This document shows positions 42,881-51,170 of a stretch of DNA of 64,000 nucleotides, piece after piece. Both the position numbers and the translations under genes were made by a program. Location of the stretch: positions 1 to 64,000 of the forward strand of contig MWDD01000009.1 of the NCBI GenBank assembly GCA_002070375.1. The letters are read 5' to 3'. The number at the start of each line of letters is the position of its first letter. Position 1 is the stretch's first letter. A model generated the notes under the pieces. The model was not told the origin of the DNA and did no database searches. It saw nothing but the letters and a program-made list of their open reading frames with translations. Source of the stretch: a bacterium ADurb.Bin157. GTDB taxonomy: Bacteria > Muiribacteriota > Ozemobacteria > Ozemobacterales > Ozemobacteraceae.

Positions 42881-44329
42881 TTATTTTTCTTGAGTGTACA
42901 ACGCAGCTTTGTTGCCGCCTTGCTCCTTAGCTTTGCTTAAAGCTTTCAGTGAAGCTTTCAAAAGTAGGTTCGGCTCGTTAACATTCATGGGGTAGCAAGC
43001 AATTCCGGCAGACAGAGTCAATTCATATTTTTTTCCCGAAAAAGCAAGAGCCTCAGCTTCAATCAGTTCTTTTACTCTGCCTGCGAAGAATACGCCTCCG
43101 GAGATTTCGGTATTGGGAAGCATGCAAAAGAATCTTTCTTGAACCGAAGAAGCCTTATCTGTTTCTCGAAGCAGTGTGCTCAAACTTTTGCCGCAGTTTT
43201 TAAGAATGTTGTCAATAAAATCATTGTTTGTTTCTGCAGCGATATTTTTAAAATTATCAATTTCAAAAACGACCAGCGTTAGATTTTGCGCATATCTGAT
43301 TGATCTGGCGCTTTCTTCCGATAGATAACCTTTCCAGACATTGTGAGCAGTTAATCCGGTATCGATATCTGTGAAGAGGTTGGTGTACATTCTGTTTCTT
43401 TCGATTACGAGGGACGCTAGCAGGCACAAGTCGCTTACATACGCTAAGTCTTCATTCCTGAATACGGGCGGTACAATTCTGTTTACAAAATTCATGACGC
43501 CTAACACGTTGCCTTCAGAATCGCTAATTGGTGCGCACAGGAGCCCGGCAATTTTATTGTCTTTGTCTTTAAATTCGTTAAAATGTTTAAAGCGAGGGTC
43601 TTTGCAGCCTTTATTGGCTATTAAAGGTAAACCCTCTTTAATTACAAATCCGGCCAACCCTTCGTGAGGTTTAAGCCTAACCGAGGGATAATCGTCTTCT
43701 TCAAGGGTGTCGAGGAGGCTTTGTTCCATGCCTCTTACGCAGGCAACGGTCATTTCATTTTTTTCACGATTTATTAAAAGAATTGAAGCCCACTGTACAT
43801 TCAAGGATCTTACCGCTTCGTCGAGGATTGTCTTTAAGTTTGTTTGAAAATCAAACGTTGTGTTTAAAAGTCTTGCCGCAGTAAGCAGAGATCTTGTTTG
43901 AATCAGTTGTTGCTCGGCTAAAGAGATTTGATATTGACTTTTTTCGTATTCCTTTTCTTGCAGAAATTGCTTTTTGCCTAAACTGACTATTTCGCGGTTC
44001 CAGTCAGCGAAAATTCTGTTTAACTCGGCACTCACTTCGGCGATTTCATCGTCTCCGTTGTCGCGTAATACGGCGGCAGATTTTTTTGTCTGAAATGTTT
44101 GCAGGGCATTAATAATTAAAAATATTGGCGCAATGACAGACGTTGAGACGAGAATCGCGGACATAATCGCAATTAATATTGAGACAATTCCCAAAAAAAT
44201 AATGGTATGTAAACCAACTTCAACTTTAGATAAAACTATGTAAGTGTACACCGTAATCGGAAAGGCAACCGACAATAAAAACGCTACTAAAAGCCTTGTT
44301 TTGATTGAAAAATTTCTGAAAAGATTCAA
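42881..44329 (-). CDS. Membrane GAF protein with degenerate GGDEF domain
   Basis: 482 aa, TTG start after GGGG. Two N-terminal membrane helices, HAMP-like linker and coiled coil (about 70-150), a GAF domain (about 155-315), then a diguanylate cyclase fold (T-D-I-D-T-G-L-T onward). The active-site G-G-D-E-F is replaced by V-Q-E-R-F (S-S-V-Q-E-R-F-F-C-M-L-P), so it should not make c-di-GMP; it may bind a ligand or act as a partner-binding sensor. Own promoter at 44359-44387. Confidence 0.85.
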   Translation of the reverse strand: MNLFRNFSIKTRLLVAFLLSVAFPITVYTYIVLSKVEVGLHTIIFLGIVSILIAIMSAILVSTSVIAPIFLIINALQTFQTKKSAAVLRDNGDDEIAEVSAELNRIFADWNREIVSLGKKQFLQEKEYEKSQYQISLAEQQLIQTRSLLTAARLLNTTFDFQTNLKTILDEAVRSLNVQWASILLINREKNEMTVACVRGMEQSLLDTLEEDDYPSVRLKPHEGLAGFVIKEGLPLIANKGCKDPRFKHFNEFKDKDNKIAGLLCAPISDSEGNVLGVMNFVNRIVPPVFRNEDLAYVSDLCLLASLVIERNRMYTNLFTDIDTGLTAHNVWKGYLSEESARSIRYAQNLTLVVFEIDNFKNIAAETNNDFIDNILKNCGKSLSTLLRETDKASSVQERFFCMLPNTEISGGVFFAGRVKELIEAEALAFSGKKYELTLSAGIACYPMNVNEPNLLLKASLKALSKAKEQGGNKAALYTQEK

Positions 44330-44358
44330 TTTGTTTACCCCGCTGATTATGTTGTTGG

Positions 44359-44387
44359 ATTTTATTTGCTTTTAAGTTCAAAGTCAA
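44359..44387 (-). promoter_or_regulatory. Sigma-70-type promoter of the GAF/metG/aroB/nrdJ group
   Basis: On the minus strand TTGACT (44387-44382), 17 bp, TAAAAT (44364-44359). Start near 44352, about 23 nt before the TTG start codon. Confidence 0.75.
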
Positions 44388-44440
44388 GCCCTTTAGTTTT
44401 GCCATATTTTGAACAAAAACTTAAAAACTAATAATGTGTT

Positions 44441-44469
44441 TTGCAATAGAACTATATTTATTGTATAGT
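44441..44469 (+). promoter_or_regulatory. Possible sigma-70-type promoter of the glycosyltransferase genes
   Basis: TTGCAA (44441-44446), 17 bp, TATAGT (44464-44469). Leads divergently from the minus-strand promoter toward the glycosyltransferase start at 44553. Confidence 0.55.
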
Positions 44470-44552
44470 GTGTTGATTTTTTTAAGATTATCTGCAAAAT
44501 AGATACCATTTTTATTTTAAATGAAAAGCAAATATTTAAGGATTTCAGACAG

Positions 44553-45683
44553 ATGAAGATTATACAGATACTTAATTCACCTAATTGGAGCGCCGCTTCA
44601 AATTACTGCATTTTAGCCTCAAAGGAGCTGTTGGCGATGGGGCACGAAGTGTTGTTGGTAACAGAGCCCGGCATTCCTTTTGATAAAGCGATAGAATATA
44701 ATATTCCCGTCAACAACAAATTGCGATTAAATCACAGAAACCCCCGAAAATTTTTACAGGCCTTTAAGTTGTTAAAGTCGCTTTTCAAAGAGTTTAAGCC
44801 CGATATTATTTCTGCACACATAAACGAAGGAGCCTGGATGCCGGGGTTGGTAGCCAAATATGTTTCTCCCGATGCAATCGTTGCACGAATAAGAACTGAT
44901 ATAGATGCACCAAAAGGGCATTTTGTAAATAGATATGTGCATCATCATTGGGTTGATCATATTATTGCAGGTTCAAATTTGCATAAAAAAAATTGTCATG
45001 ATGTTTTAGATTACCCTAATGAAAAGATAGACGTTGTTTATGGGGGAGTCGATACGAATTTGTTTAATCCTCAAAACCGTTTAAATTCAACATTTCGCAC
45101 AGAAGTAGGGGTAAAGAATGATGAAATTTTACTGGGTTTGGTAGCTCGTTTGTCCCCTGTTAAGGGGCATAAATTTTTAATAGAGGCTTTTTCAGAAGTT
45201 TGCAAAATTAACAAGAGAGTTAAATTAGCCTGTATCGGTTATGAATCAGAACTTAGTTTTGATTGGTTAAAAGATTTGGCAAAAGAATATAACGTAGCTG
45301 ACAAGTTGATATGTGTCGGCAGGCGAAATGATATAGAAAAAGTTATAGCAGACATTGATATAGGTTTAATATCTTCGATAGGTTCAGAAGCCAATACCAG
45401 AGCCGGATTAGAATATATGGCATCAGGAAAGCCCGTTGTCGGCACATCGGTTGGTGTTATTCCCGAAGTCATTGTTGATAAGGTGACAGGTTTTGTTGTT
45501 CCGCACAGTAATTCGAAAGCATTAGCCGAGGCTATATTAAAGTTAGTTCAAAACAACGCGATGAGACAGTTGATGGGGCAAAGTTCCCGTCACAGAGCAG
45601 AGCAAGTATTTTCTTTAAAAAGATTTGCTCAAGACATGGAGAAGACATACCGCAGCTTACTCGAAAGGAAAACTGTAAAATGA
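44553..45683 (+). CDS. Glycosyltransferase, GT4-like (GT-B fold)
   Basis: 376 aa. N-terminal part with I-L-N-S-P-N-W-S-A-A-S-N-Y, then the hinge D-V-V-Y-G-G-V-D-T-N-L-F, nucleotide-sugar region L-V-A-R-L-S-P-V-K-G-H-K-F-L-I-E-A-F, and the late E-x7-E-type segment S-E-A-N-T-R-A-G-L-E-Y-M-A-S-G-K-P-V-V-G-T. Expected in lipopolysaccharide or exopolysaccharide assembly. Coupled to the next gene with 4 nt overlap. Acceptor unknown. Confidence 0.9.
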   Translation: MKIIQILNSPNWSAASNYCILASKELLAMGHEVLLVTEPGIPFDKAIEYNIPVNNKLRLNHRNPRKFLQAFKLLKSLFKEFKPDIISAHINEGAWMPGLVAKYVSPDAIVARIRTDIDAPKGHFVNRYVHHHWVDHIIAGSNLHKKNCHDVLDYPNEKIDVVYGGVDTNLFNPQNRLNSTFRTEVGVKNDEILLGLVARLSPVKGHKFLIEAFSEVCKINKRVKLACIGYESELSFDWLKDLAKEYNVADKLICVGRRNDIEKVIADIDIGLISSIGSEANTRAGLEYMASGKPVVGTSVGVIPEVIVDKVTGFVVPHSNSKALAEAILKLVQNNAMRQLMGQSSRHRAEQVFSLKRFAQDMEKTYRSLLERKTVK

Positions 45684-46432
45684 AGGACATCAGTCTTTTT
45701 ATAATTACCAAAAACGAAGGCGACAAAATAAAAAAATGTATTGAAAGTGCAGCCGGAATCGTCTCGGAAATTATAGTGGTTGATTCTGATTCTACAGACA
45801 ACACGGTTGAGACTGCCAAATCATTAGGAGCAAAGGTTTATCAGCGAGAGTTTACCGGATTTGCAGAGCAAAAGAATTTTGCTTTGTCTAAGTGCACCGG
45901 TAAATGGGCATTAAGTCTCGATGCTGATGAATCGCTGACAAAAGAATTAGCTGAAGAGATTTCGGCAATTAGTGACGAGGCTGAAGCTAACGGCTATTAT
46001 TTATTGCGGATCAATTATTTTTTAGGTGGCCGCATGGATTACAGCGGCTTGGACAACGAGTATATATTGCGTTTGGTTCGGGTCGGTACGGCGAGCTACA
46101 AAAATGTATTAGTGCACGAATCATTGGAAATTGAGGGCACGACAAAATATTTGACTCATCCGATGATGCATTTTTCTTATAATAATTTAGAAGTTTATTT
46201 TGAAAAATTCAATAAATATACAACTTTGGCGGCCGCTGAACTTTTTAACAAGAAAAAACGATTTAGTTTGACTATGACTGTTTTGAGACTTCCGTTTGAA
46301 TTTTTAAAAAGGTATATTTTAAAAAGAGGATTTTTAGACGGAATTCGAGGGTTTATTTGGTCAGTTATTTCAACGTTTTATGTATTCGTGAAGTATATAA
46401 AACTCTGGGATTTAAAAAGAAGAAGTAAATAG
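45680..46432 (+). CDS. Glycosyltransferase, GT2-like (LPS-core type)
   Basis: 250 aa. GT2 start F-I-I-T-K-N-E-G-D-K-I, D-S-D-S-T-D-N-T-V-E, D-x-D region S-L-D-A-D-E-S-L-T, and H-E-S-L-E-I-E-G. Closest in layout to WaaE/KdtX-type transferases that act on lipid A-core; the C-terminus has an aromatic, basic, amphipathic segment that could bind the membrane. ATGA junction with the upstream GT4. Confidence 0.88.
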   Translation: MKDISLFIITKNEGDKIKKCIESAAGIVSEIIVVDSDSTDNTVETAKSLGAKVYQREFTGFAEQKNFALSKCTGKWALSLDADESLTKELAEEISAISDEAEANGYYLLRINYFLGGRMDYSGLDNEYILRLVRVGTASYKNVLVHESLEIEGTTKYLTHPMMHFSYNNLEVYFEKFNKYTTLAAAELFNKKKRFSLTMTVLRLPFEFLKRYILKRGFLDGIRGFIWSVISTFYVFVKYIKLWDLKRRSK

Positions 46433-46505
46433 AATAAAAATTTTGGAACTTTTTTTTTACATTCGTGTCAATAGAGGCACGTTATTATAAGGAGGACTGC
46501 ATATT

Positions 46506-47450
46506 GTGATTGAAATGCAGAATATAACCAAATATTACGACAATTTCAGAGCTTTAAACAATTTTAATCTGAAAGTCGAAAAGGGTGAAATTCTTGGTCT
46601 ACTCGGACCTAACGGAGCGGGGAAAACTACTGCAATGCGCATTCTAACTTGTTTTTTGCCTGCTTCATCCGGAAAAGCTTCTGTTGCAGGCTTTGATATC
46701 TTCGAAGACTCTGTAGAAGTTCGGCGCAGGTTGGGTTACTTACCCGAAACGCCACCCCTTTACCCGGAAATGAGCGTAAATTCATATTTAAATTTTGTCG
46801 GAGAAATCAGAGAGCTTCCGAAGTCGGTTCGGAAGCAGAGGATCGGTTATGTATGTGAAAGAATTGGTCTTGACGCTTACAAAGGCAGGGTTATAAACAC
46901 TTTATCAAAAGGGTACAGGCAACGTGTCGGATTAGCTCAAGCTCTTTTGCATAACCCGGAAGTATTGATATTAGATGAGCCGACGGTTGGTTTAGACCCT
47001 AATCAGATAATAGAAATACGAAATCTTGTTAAAGATTTGGCTCAGGATCATACCATTATTCTTTCTACCCATATTCTGCCCGAAGTAAGTATGACCTGCG
47101 GGAGAGTTGTTATAATTAACGAGGGCGAGATTGCCGCAGTTGATTCTGTTCAGAATCTTGAAAAGAACGCAACAGGACGTCCTGCATGGAAAATAGTTTT
47201 AAAGGCGCCTGATAACTTTGATTGGCAAACCATAGTAAATAAAGCCCCCGATGCACAGATAAATGATTTAATTCAAGGCGACGCTTCGGAATTCAAACTT
47301 CGTTTAAACAGATCTGAAGATTTTGATGATTTGTTTAAAGTTTTAACAAAGGAAAACTGTATTTTCAGAGAAATAACTCCGATAAAAGCAACTTTGGAAG
47401 ACGTTTTCTTGAAAATCACTCTCGGAGAAGAAAGGAAAGAAAACGCATGA
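46506..47450 (+). CDS. ABC transporter ATPase (GldA-like)
   Basis: 314 aa, GTG start 10 nt after GGAGG. Walker A G-P-N-G-A-G-K-T-T, signature L-S-K-G-Y-R-Q-R-V-G, Walker B L-I-L-D-E-P-T-V-G-L-D-P, switch S-T-H-I-L-P. A C-terminal extension follows the ATPase core. Works with the two membrane proteins downstream. Confidence 0.92.
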   Translation: MIEMQNITKYYDNFRALNNFNLKVEKGEILGLLGPNGAGKTTAMRILTCFLPASSGKASVAGFDIFEDSVEVRRRLGYLPETPPLYPEMSVNSYLNFVGEIRELPKSVRKQRIGYVCERIGLDAYKGRVINTLSKGYRQRVGLAQALLHNPEVLILDEPTVGLDPNQIIEIRNLVKDLAQDHTIILSTHILPEVSMTCGRVVIINEGEIAAVDSVQNLEKNATGRPAWKIVLKAPDNFDWQTIVNKAPDAQINDLIQGDASEFKLRLNRSEDFDDLFKVLTKENCIFREITPIKATLEDVFLKITLGEERKENA

Positions 47451-48157
47451 AAGTTTTAGCAATAATGAAAAGAGAATTGCAATCGTTTTTTTTCTCACCG
47501 ATTGCTTACATCGTGTTTGCAGCGTTCATGACCATAGTAGGGTATTTGTTCTGGATAGTTTTAGCTACGAGTAAAATGGCAACCTTAGAGCCAATGCTTT
47601 ACAATGCGGCATTTATATTGCTTTTGGCATCTCCGGTTTTAACAATGCGGCTAATAAGTGAAGAAAAAAAATCTCGCACTATTGAGTTGTTACTTACTTC
47701 GCCTATTTCTCCCGCAGAGATTATATTAGGCAAATTTTTAGCTTGTTTTGTTTTATACGCAGTATTGATTGCCTTGACTCTTCAATACCCTCTGATTATG
47801 TGGTATTACGCTCCGAATTTAGATTGGGGCCCCATAATTAGTGGATACATCGGATTATTGTTATTGGGCGGCGCTTTCATCTCTGTCGGAGTTTTTGCCA
47901 GCACATTAACCGAGAACCAGATAATCGCGGCTATGATCAGTTTTGGAAGTCTCGTTTTATTTTGGATATTCGGTTGGGCCAAGCACGCATTTGAAAATGC
48001 ATTTGGGCAAATGATAAGCAATTTATCGGTGTTTGACAGATACTCTGAATTTTTAAGAGGCATATTAGATTCGGGTAATGTTGTGTTTTTCGCAGTATTC
48101 ACCCTTACCTGGTTGTTTTTGGCAACCAGGGCCCTTGAATCAGACAGATGGAGGTAA
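47447..48157 (+). CDS. ABC-2 type permease (GldF-like)
   Basis: 236 aa with six predicted membrane helices. Carries the ABC-2 signature E-E-K-K-S-R-T-I-E-L-L-L-T-S-P-I-S-P-A-E-I-I-L-G-K-F, which is the ATPase contact. ATGA overlap with the ATPase gene. The gldA-gldF-gldG-like order occurs widely outside gliding bacteria, where the cargo is unknown. Confidence 0.9.
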   Translation: MKVLAIMKRELQSFFFSPIAYIVFAAFMTIVGYLFWIVLATSKMATLEPMLYNAAFILLLASPVLTMRLISEEKKSRTIELLLTSPISPAEIILGKFLACFVLYAVLIALTLQYPLIMWYYAPNLDWGPIISGYIGLLLLGGAFISVGVFASTLTENQIIAAMISFGSLVLFWIFGWAKHAFENAFGQMISNLSVFDRYSEFLRGILDSGNVVFFAVFTLTWLFLATRALESDRWR

Positions 48158-48162
48158 TTTAA

Positions 48163-49782
48163 ATGAACGACAAACGAAAGATGAAAATTTCGATTTTGCC
48201 TTATATAGGTATACTAATAGCTTTTACGTGTTTTATTGCTGCGGGGCTGATATATTTGAATTTTCCGAGCAATGTAAATGTTGCTCTTTACACTCTCGGA
48301 TTGGGAATCATTTTTATAATCAGCTCAATGATTTTGCGTCCTGCAGTTTTGAAAGAAGTGTTTTTTAGTCGTAAGACAGTTCTTTGGGTTAACGACATCT
48401 TTTTGGTTTTGACAATAGTGGGTATAGGCGTTGTCCTATCTTACATTGGTTACAGGCGAAATTTCCGTTATGATTTCACTTATAATCAGATGTTTTCTCT
48501 TTCTGAGCAAACCATAAAGGTTGTGCGCGAACTTGAAAAAAGTGTCAAGGTGACTGCATTTTACCCGCAAGGAATAGCAGAGGGCACTGCGGTTGAAGAT
48601 TTGTTAAAAGAGTATAAAAGGCACAGCGACCGTTTCAGCTATACAATTGTAGATCCCGTAAGAGACCCCTTAACCACCAGGGCGATGAATATCAAGGAAG
48701 TCGGGCAAATTGTTGTTCAATGCGATACTAATCGTGTTGATATCAGTGTCAGCGACTTGTTTTATTCGCCGAATCCCTATAATCGCAACCCAAACGACAA
48801 GCCAAAATTCACCGGGGAACAGGCTCTCACTTCAGCAATTGTTAATGTAACGAGCGGTGTTAAAAGAGTTATCAGTTTTGTTTCCGGGCATGGCGAAGGT
48901 TCCATAACCGGTTTTCAGGGAAGAGATTTAGGTCTTTTGAACGAGTTTTTGGTTTCAGAGAATTTTGAGGTTACCGAAACCAATTTAAGTGACATAATTG
49001 ATTCAAAAGTTTCTGTTCTTGTTATAGCTAACCCTCAACAAGACTATCTAGAGAGTGAAATTAAAAAAATAAAAGAATTTCTGGATCAGAAAGACAAAAA
49101 TTTATTGATGGCTCTTGATTACGGGTACTCTTTGCCAAATTTAGAGAATTTTGCGTTAGATAATTATGCTGTTCTGTTTAATTCAGACTTAACAGTTGAT
49201 AATCGTGGGCTACAAATAGGTCAGCCCGGTGTAGTTGCACCCGAGCTTGCAGATCACGCGATTACTAAGCCGTTAAAAGAAAAAAAACTAACCAATTTGA
49301 TGTATTTGGCGCGCACCATTTCAGCAGAAGAAAAGACCGGTACACGAGCTTCTGTGCTTGTAACAAGCGATGATAGGTCATGGGGAAAACGTAACGCTGC
49401 TAATAATGGTCAGATTCAAGTAGCCGATTTAAAGAATTTTAGGGAAGGGGTAGACGTACGTGGGCCGGTTACTCTTGGTGTTGCGGTGGAACGTAACTAC
49501 GCAGTCGCTTCGGGTTCAAAGGCAGTTTTCTTTTCTGATTCTGACTTTTTCAGTAATTCATTGATTAAGCAGCTTGCTAACAGAGATTTAATAATTAATT
49601 CGATTAACTGGGCGGCGGGGCAGACAGAGATGGTTTCAGTACGGCCACGCATTTTGGAAATTCCGCAAATAGACTTCAAGCCTGAAAGTTCAAACATTGT
49701 ATTTACGGTATGCGTTTTTGGCGCTCCTTTATTTGTGGTGTTATTTGGCGGTATTGTATACATGGTAAGAAGGAGAGTTTGA
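48163..49782 (+). CDS. GldG-family protein of the ABC cluster
   Basis: 539 aa. N-terminal helices (about 8-30, 35-60, 75-98), a large outside domain with the GldG pattern (Y-N-Q-M-F-S-L-S-E-Q-T; F-V-S-G-H-G-E-G; T-E-T-N-L; L-V-I-A-N-P-Q-Q-D), and a C-terminal helix (F-G-A-P-L-F-V-V-L-F-G-G). The outside part resembles a class I glutamine-amidotransferase-like fold without catalytic Cys. Begins 5 nt after the permease stop. Confidence 0.88.
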   Translation: MNDKRKMKISILPYIGILIAFTCFIAAGLIYLNFPSNVNVALYTLGLGIIFIISSMILRPAVLKEVFFSRKTVLWVNDIFLVLTIVGIGVVLSYIGYRRNFRYDFTYNQMFSLSEQTIKVVRELEKSVKVTAFYPQGIAEGTAVEDLLKEYKRHSDRFSYTIVDPVRDPLTTRAMNIKEVGQIVVQCDTNRVDISVSDLFYSPNPYNRNPNDKPKFTGEQALTSAIVNVTSGVKRVISFVSGHGEGSITGFQGRDLGLLNEFLVSENFEVTETNLSDIIDSKVSVLVIANPQQDYLESEIKKIKEFLDQKDKNLLMALDYGYSLPNLENFALDNYAVLFNSDLTVDNRGLQIGQPGVVAPELADHAITKPLKEKKLTNLMYLARTISAEEKTGTRASVLVTSDDRSWGKRNAANNGQIQVADLKNFREGVDVRGPVTLGVAVERNYAVASGSKAVFFSDSDFFSNSLIKQLANRDLIINSINWAAGQTEMVSVRPRILEIPQIDFKPESSNIVFTVCVFGAPLFVVLFGGIVYMVRRRV

Positions 49783-49783
49783 G

Positions 49784-51118
49784 ATGAAAAAAAGATTTAT
49801 GCCCACGGTTGTGGCATTTATCATTCTTGTAATACTTGTGATTTATGCCAATTATTTTGAAACAGAAGAGATTTTATTGCCCGGGGCTCAAAAACCCGTT
49901 CAAATTGTTGATCTGAGTCAAGACGCGGTTCAATCAATTACTTGGTTAGGGAATGAAGACAAAAATCTTAAGCTGATATTTGAAAAAGACAAAGCCCCAA
50001 TGATAGCCGCGCCTTCGTCATACAGAGCTGACAAAAGCGAGGCAGAAGGTGTTTTACGACATCTTGTCGAGTTGAAATCTGAAATGGTTGTTTCCGAGAA
50101 TTCAGCCGACTTTGAGCAGTATGGTATAAATGCCTCATCGACAAAAGTTATTATCAGCGGCGTAAAGGGCGATATTGAACTGAGTATAGGCAGCAAAAGC
50201 GAGGTTGGGGGCTCTTATTATTTAACAAAAAAAGGCGAGAACAAAGTTTATTTAGTTGCGGGTTACATCAAGGGAAGCTTTGACAAAAAGCTTGAAAATT
50301 TGCGGGATAAGCGATTTTTTGCCGAGTCATTTACTGATATTGCCAAAATTTCTTATGAAAATGGCGATGATAAAGTTGAGCTTGAAAATTCTTCATCAAA
50401 TTCAACCGAATGGAAAATGGTTAAACCCTTCTCATACAATGCCAATAACGTTTTAATTGCAGATCTGATTTCGAAAATCGAAGGTTTGAGTATTAATCGT
50501 TTTATTGAAGACCGTGCCGATGATTTAGAAATATACGAATTAAATAAACCGACTTTACGCATTGAACTGACTGATAAAAATGGTGTTAAACGCTTTGTAA
50601 AGGCCGGTACAATGTCGGGTACAGAAACATTTGTAACTGTTGACGATGAGTCGGTTCATGGTGTTTCGACAATGGAAATCAGTGCTTTGCGTTATAATAC
50701 AAATGATTTCAGAGAAAAATTTATTCCTGTTTTGCCTTTGAGTGAAGCGACCCTGGTTGAATTAACAGACGCATCGGGAACGGTTCAGGTTACAAAATCA
50801 GACGGAAATTGGCTGTATAACGATTCAAAAATAGAAAATGACACCTTAAAAGATCTCTTTACCGGGCTTTCAAGAGCAGAGGTTAAGCGCTATGATGAGC
50901 TAAAAGACCTTGCGTCGCGTAAACTTGAGAACAAAAGTAAATGTAAAAAGATCAGAATTAAATCTGAAAAGGAAGATACGGTTTTGTATTTAGGTGAGCT
51001 ACAAGGTATAAACATGTGGATTTGCAATGAAACAGAGTGTATTGAGATATCTACCGATGTTGATCGTGTGTTTAACCGTGCAATAGATAAGATACGAACA
51101 TCAGAACCTGCCCATTAA
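49784..51118 (+). CDS. DUF4340-type protein of the ABC cluster
   Basis: 444 aa. One N-terminal helix (V-V-A-F-I-I-L-V-I-L-V-I-Y-A-N-Y-F), then repeated about 90-residue beta/alpha units (D-F-E-Q-Y-G-I-N-A-S; D-D-L-E-I-Y-E-L-N-K-P) typical of DUF4340 proteins found after GldG. Starts 1 nt after the gldG-like stop. Ends at a strong bidirectional terminator. Confidence 0.85.
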   Translation: MKKRFMPTVVAFIILVILVIYANYFETEEILLPGAQKPVQIVDLSQDAVQSITWLGNEDKNLKLIFEKDKAPMIAAPSSYRADKSEAEGVLRHLVELKSEMVVSENSADFEQYGINASSTKVIISGVKGDIELSIGSKSEVGGSYYLTKKGENKVYLVAGYIKGSFDKKLENLRDKRFFAESFTDIAKISYENGDDKVELENSSSNSTEWKMVKPFSYNANNVLIADLISKIEGLSINRFIEDRADDLEIYELNKPTLRIELTDKNGVKRFVKAGTMSGTETFVTVDDESVHGVSTMEISALRYNTNDFREKFIPVLPLSEATLVELTDASGTVQVTKSDGNWLYNDSKIENDTLKDLFTGLSRAEVKRYDELKDLASRKLENKSKCKKIRIKSEKEDTVLYLGELQGINMWICNETECIEISTDVDRVFNRAIDKIRTSEPAH

Positions 51119-51130
51119 AGAGTTTGAATT

Positions 51131-51161
51131 AAAAAAAACCGTTCACTGAACGGTTTTTTTT
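51131..51161. terminator. Bidirectional terminator between the ABC cluster and cyclase gene
   Basis: A14-mer AAAAAAAACCGTTC (51131-51144) pairs with GAACGGTTTTTTTT (51148-51161) around an ACT loop. The A-run and T-run on the two sides let it work for both converging transcripts. Confidence 0.92.
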
Positions 51162-51170
51162 GTTTCTGAT

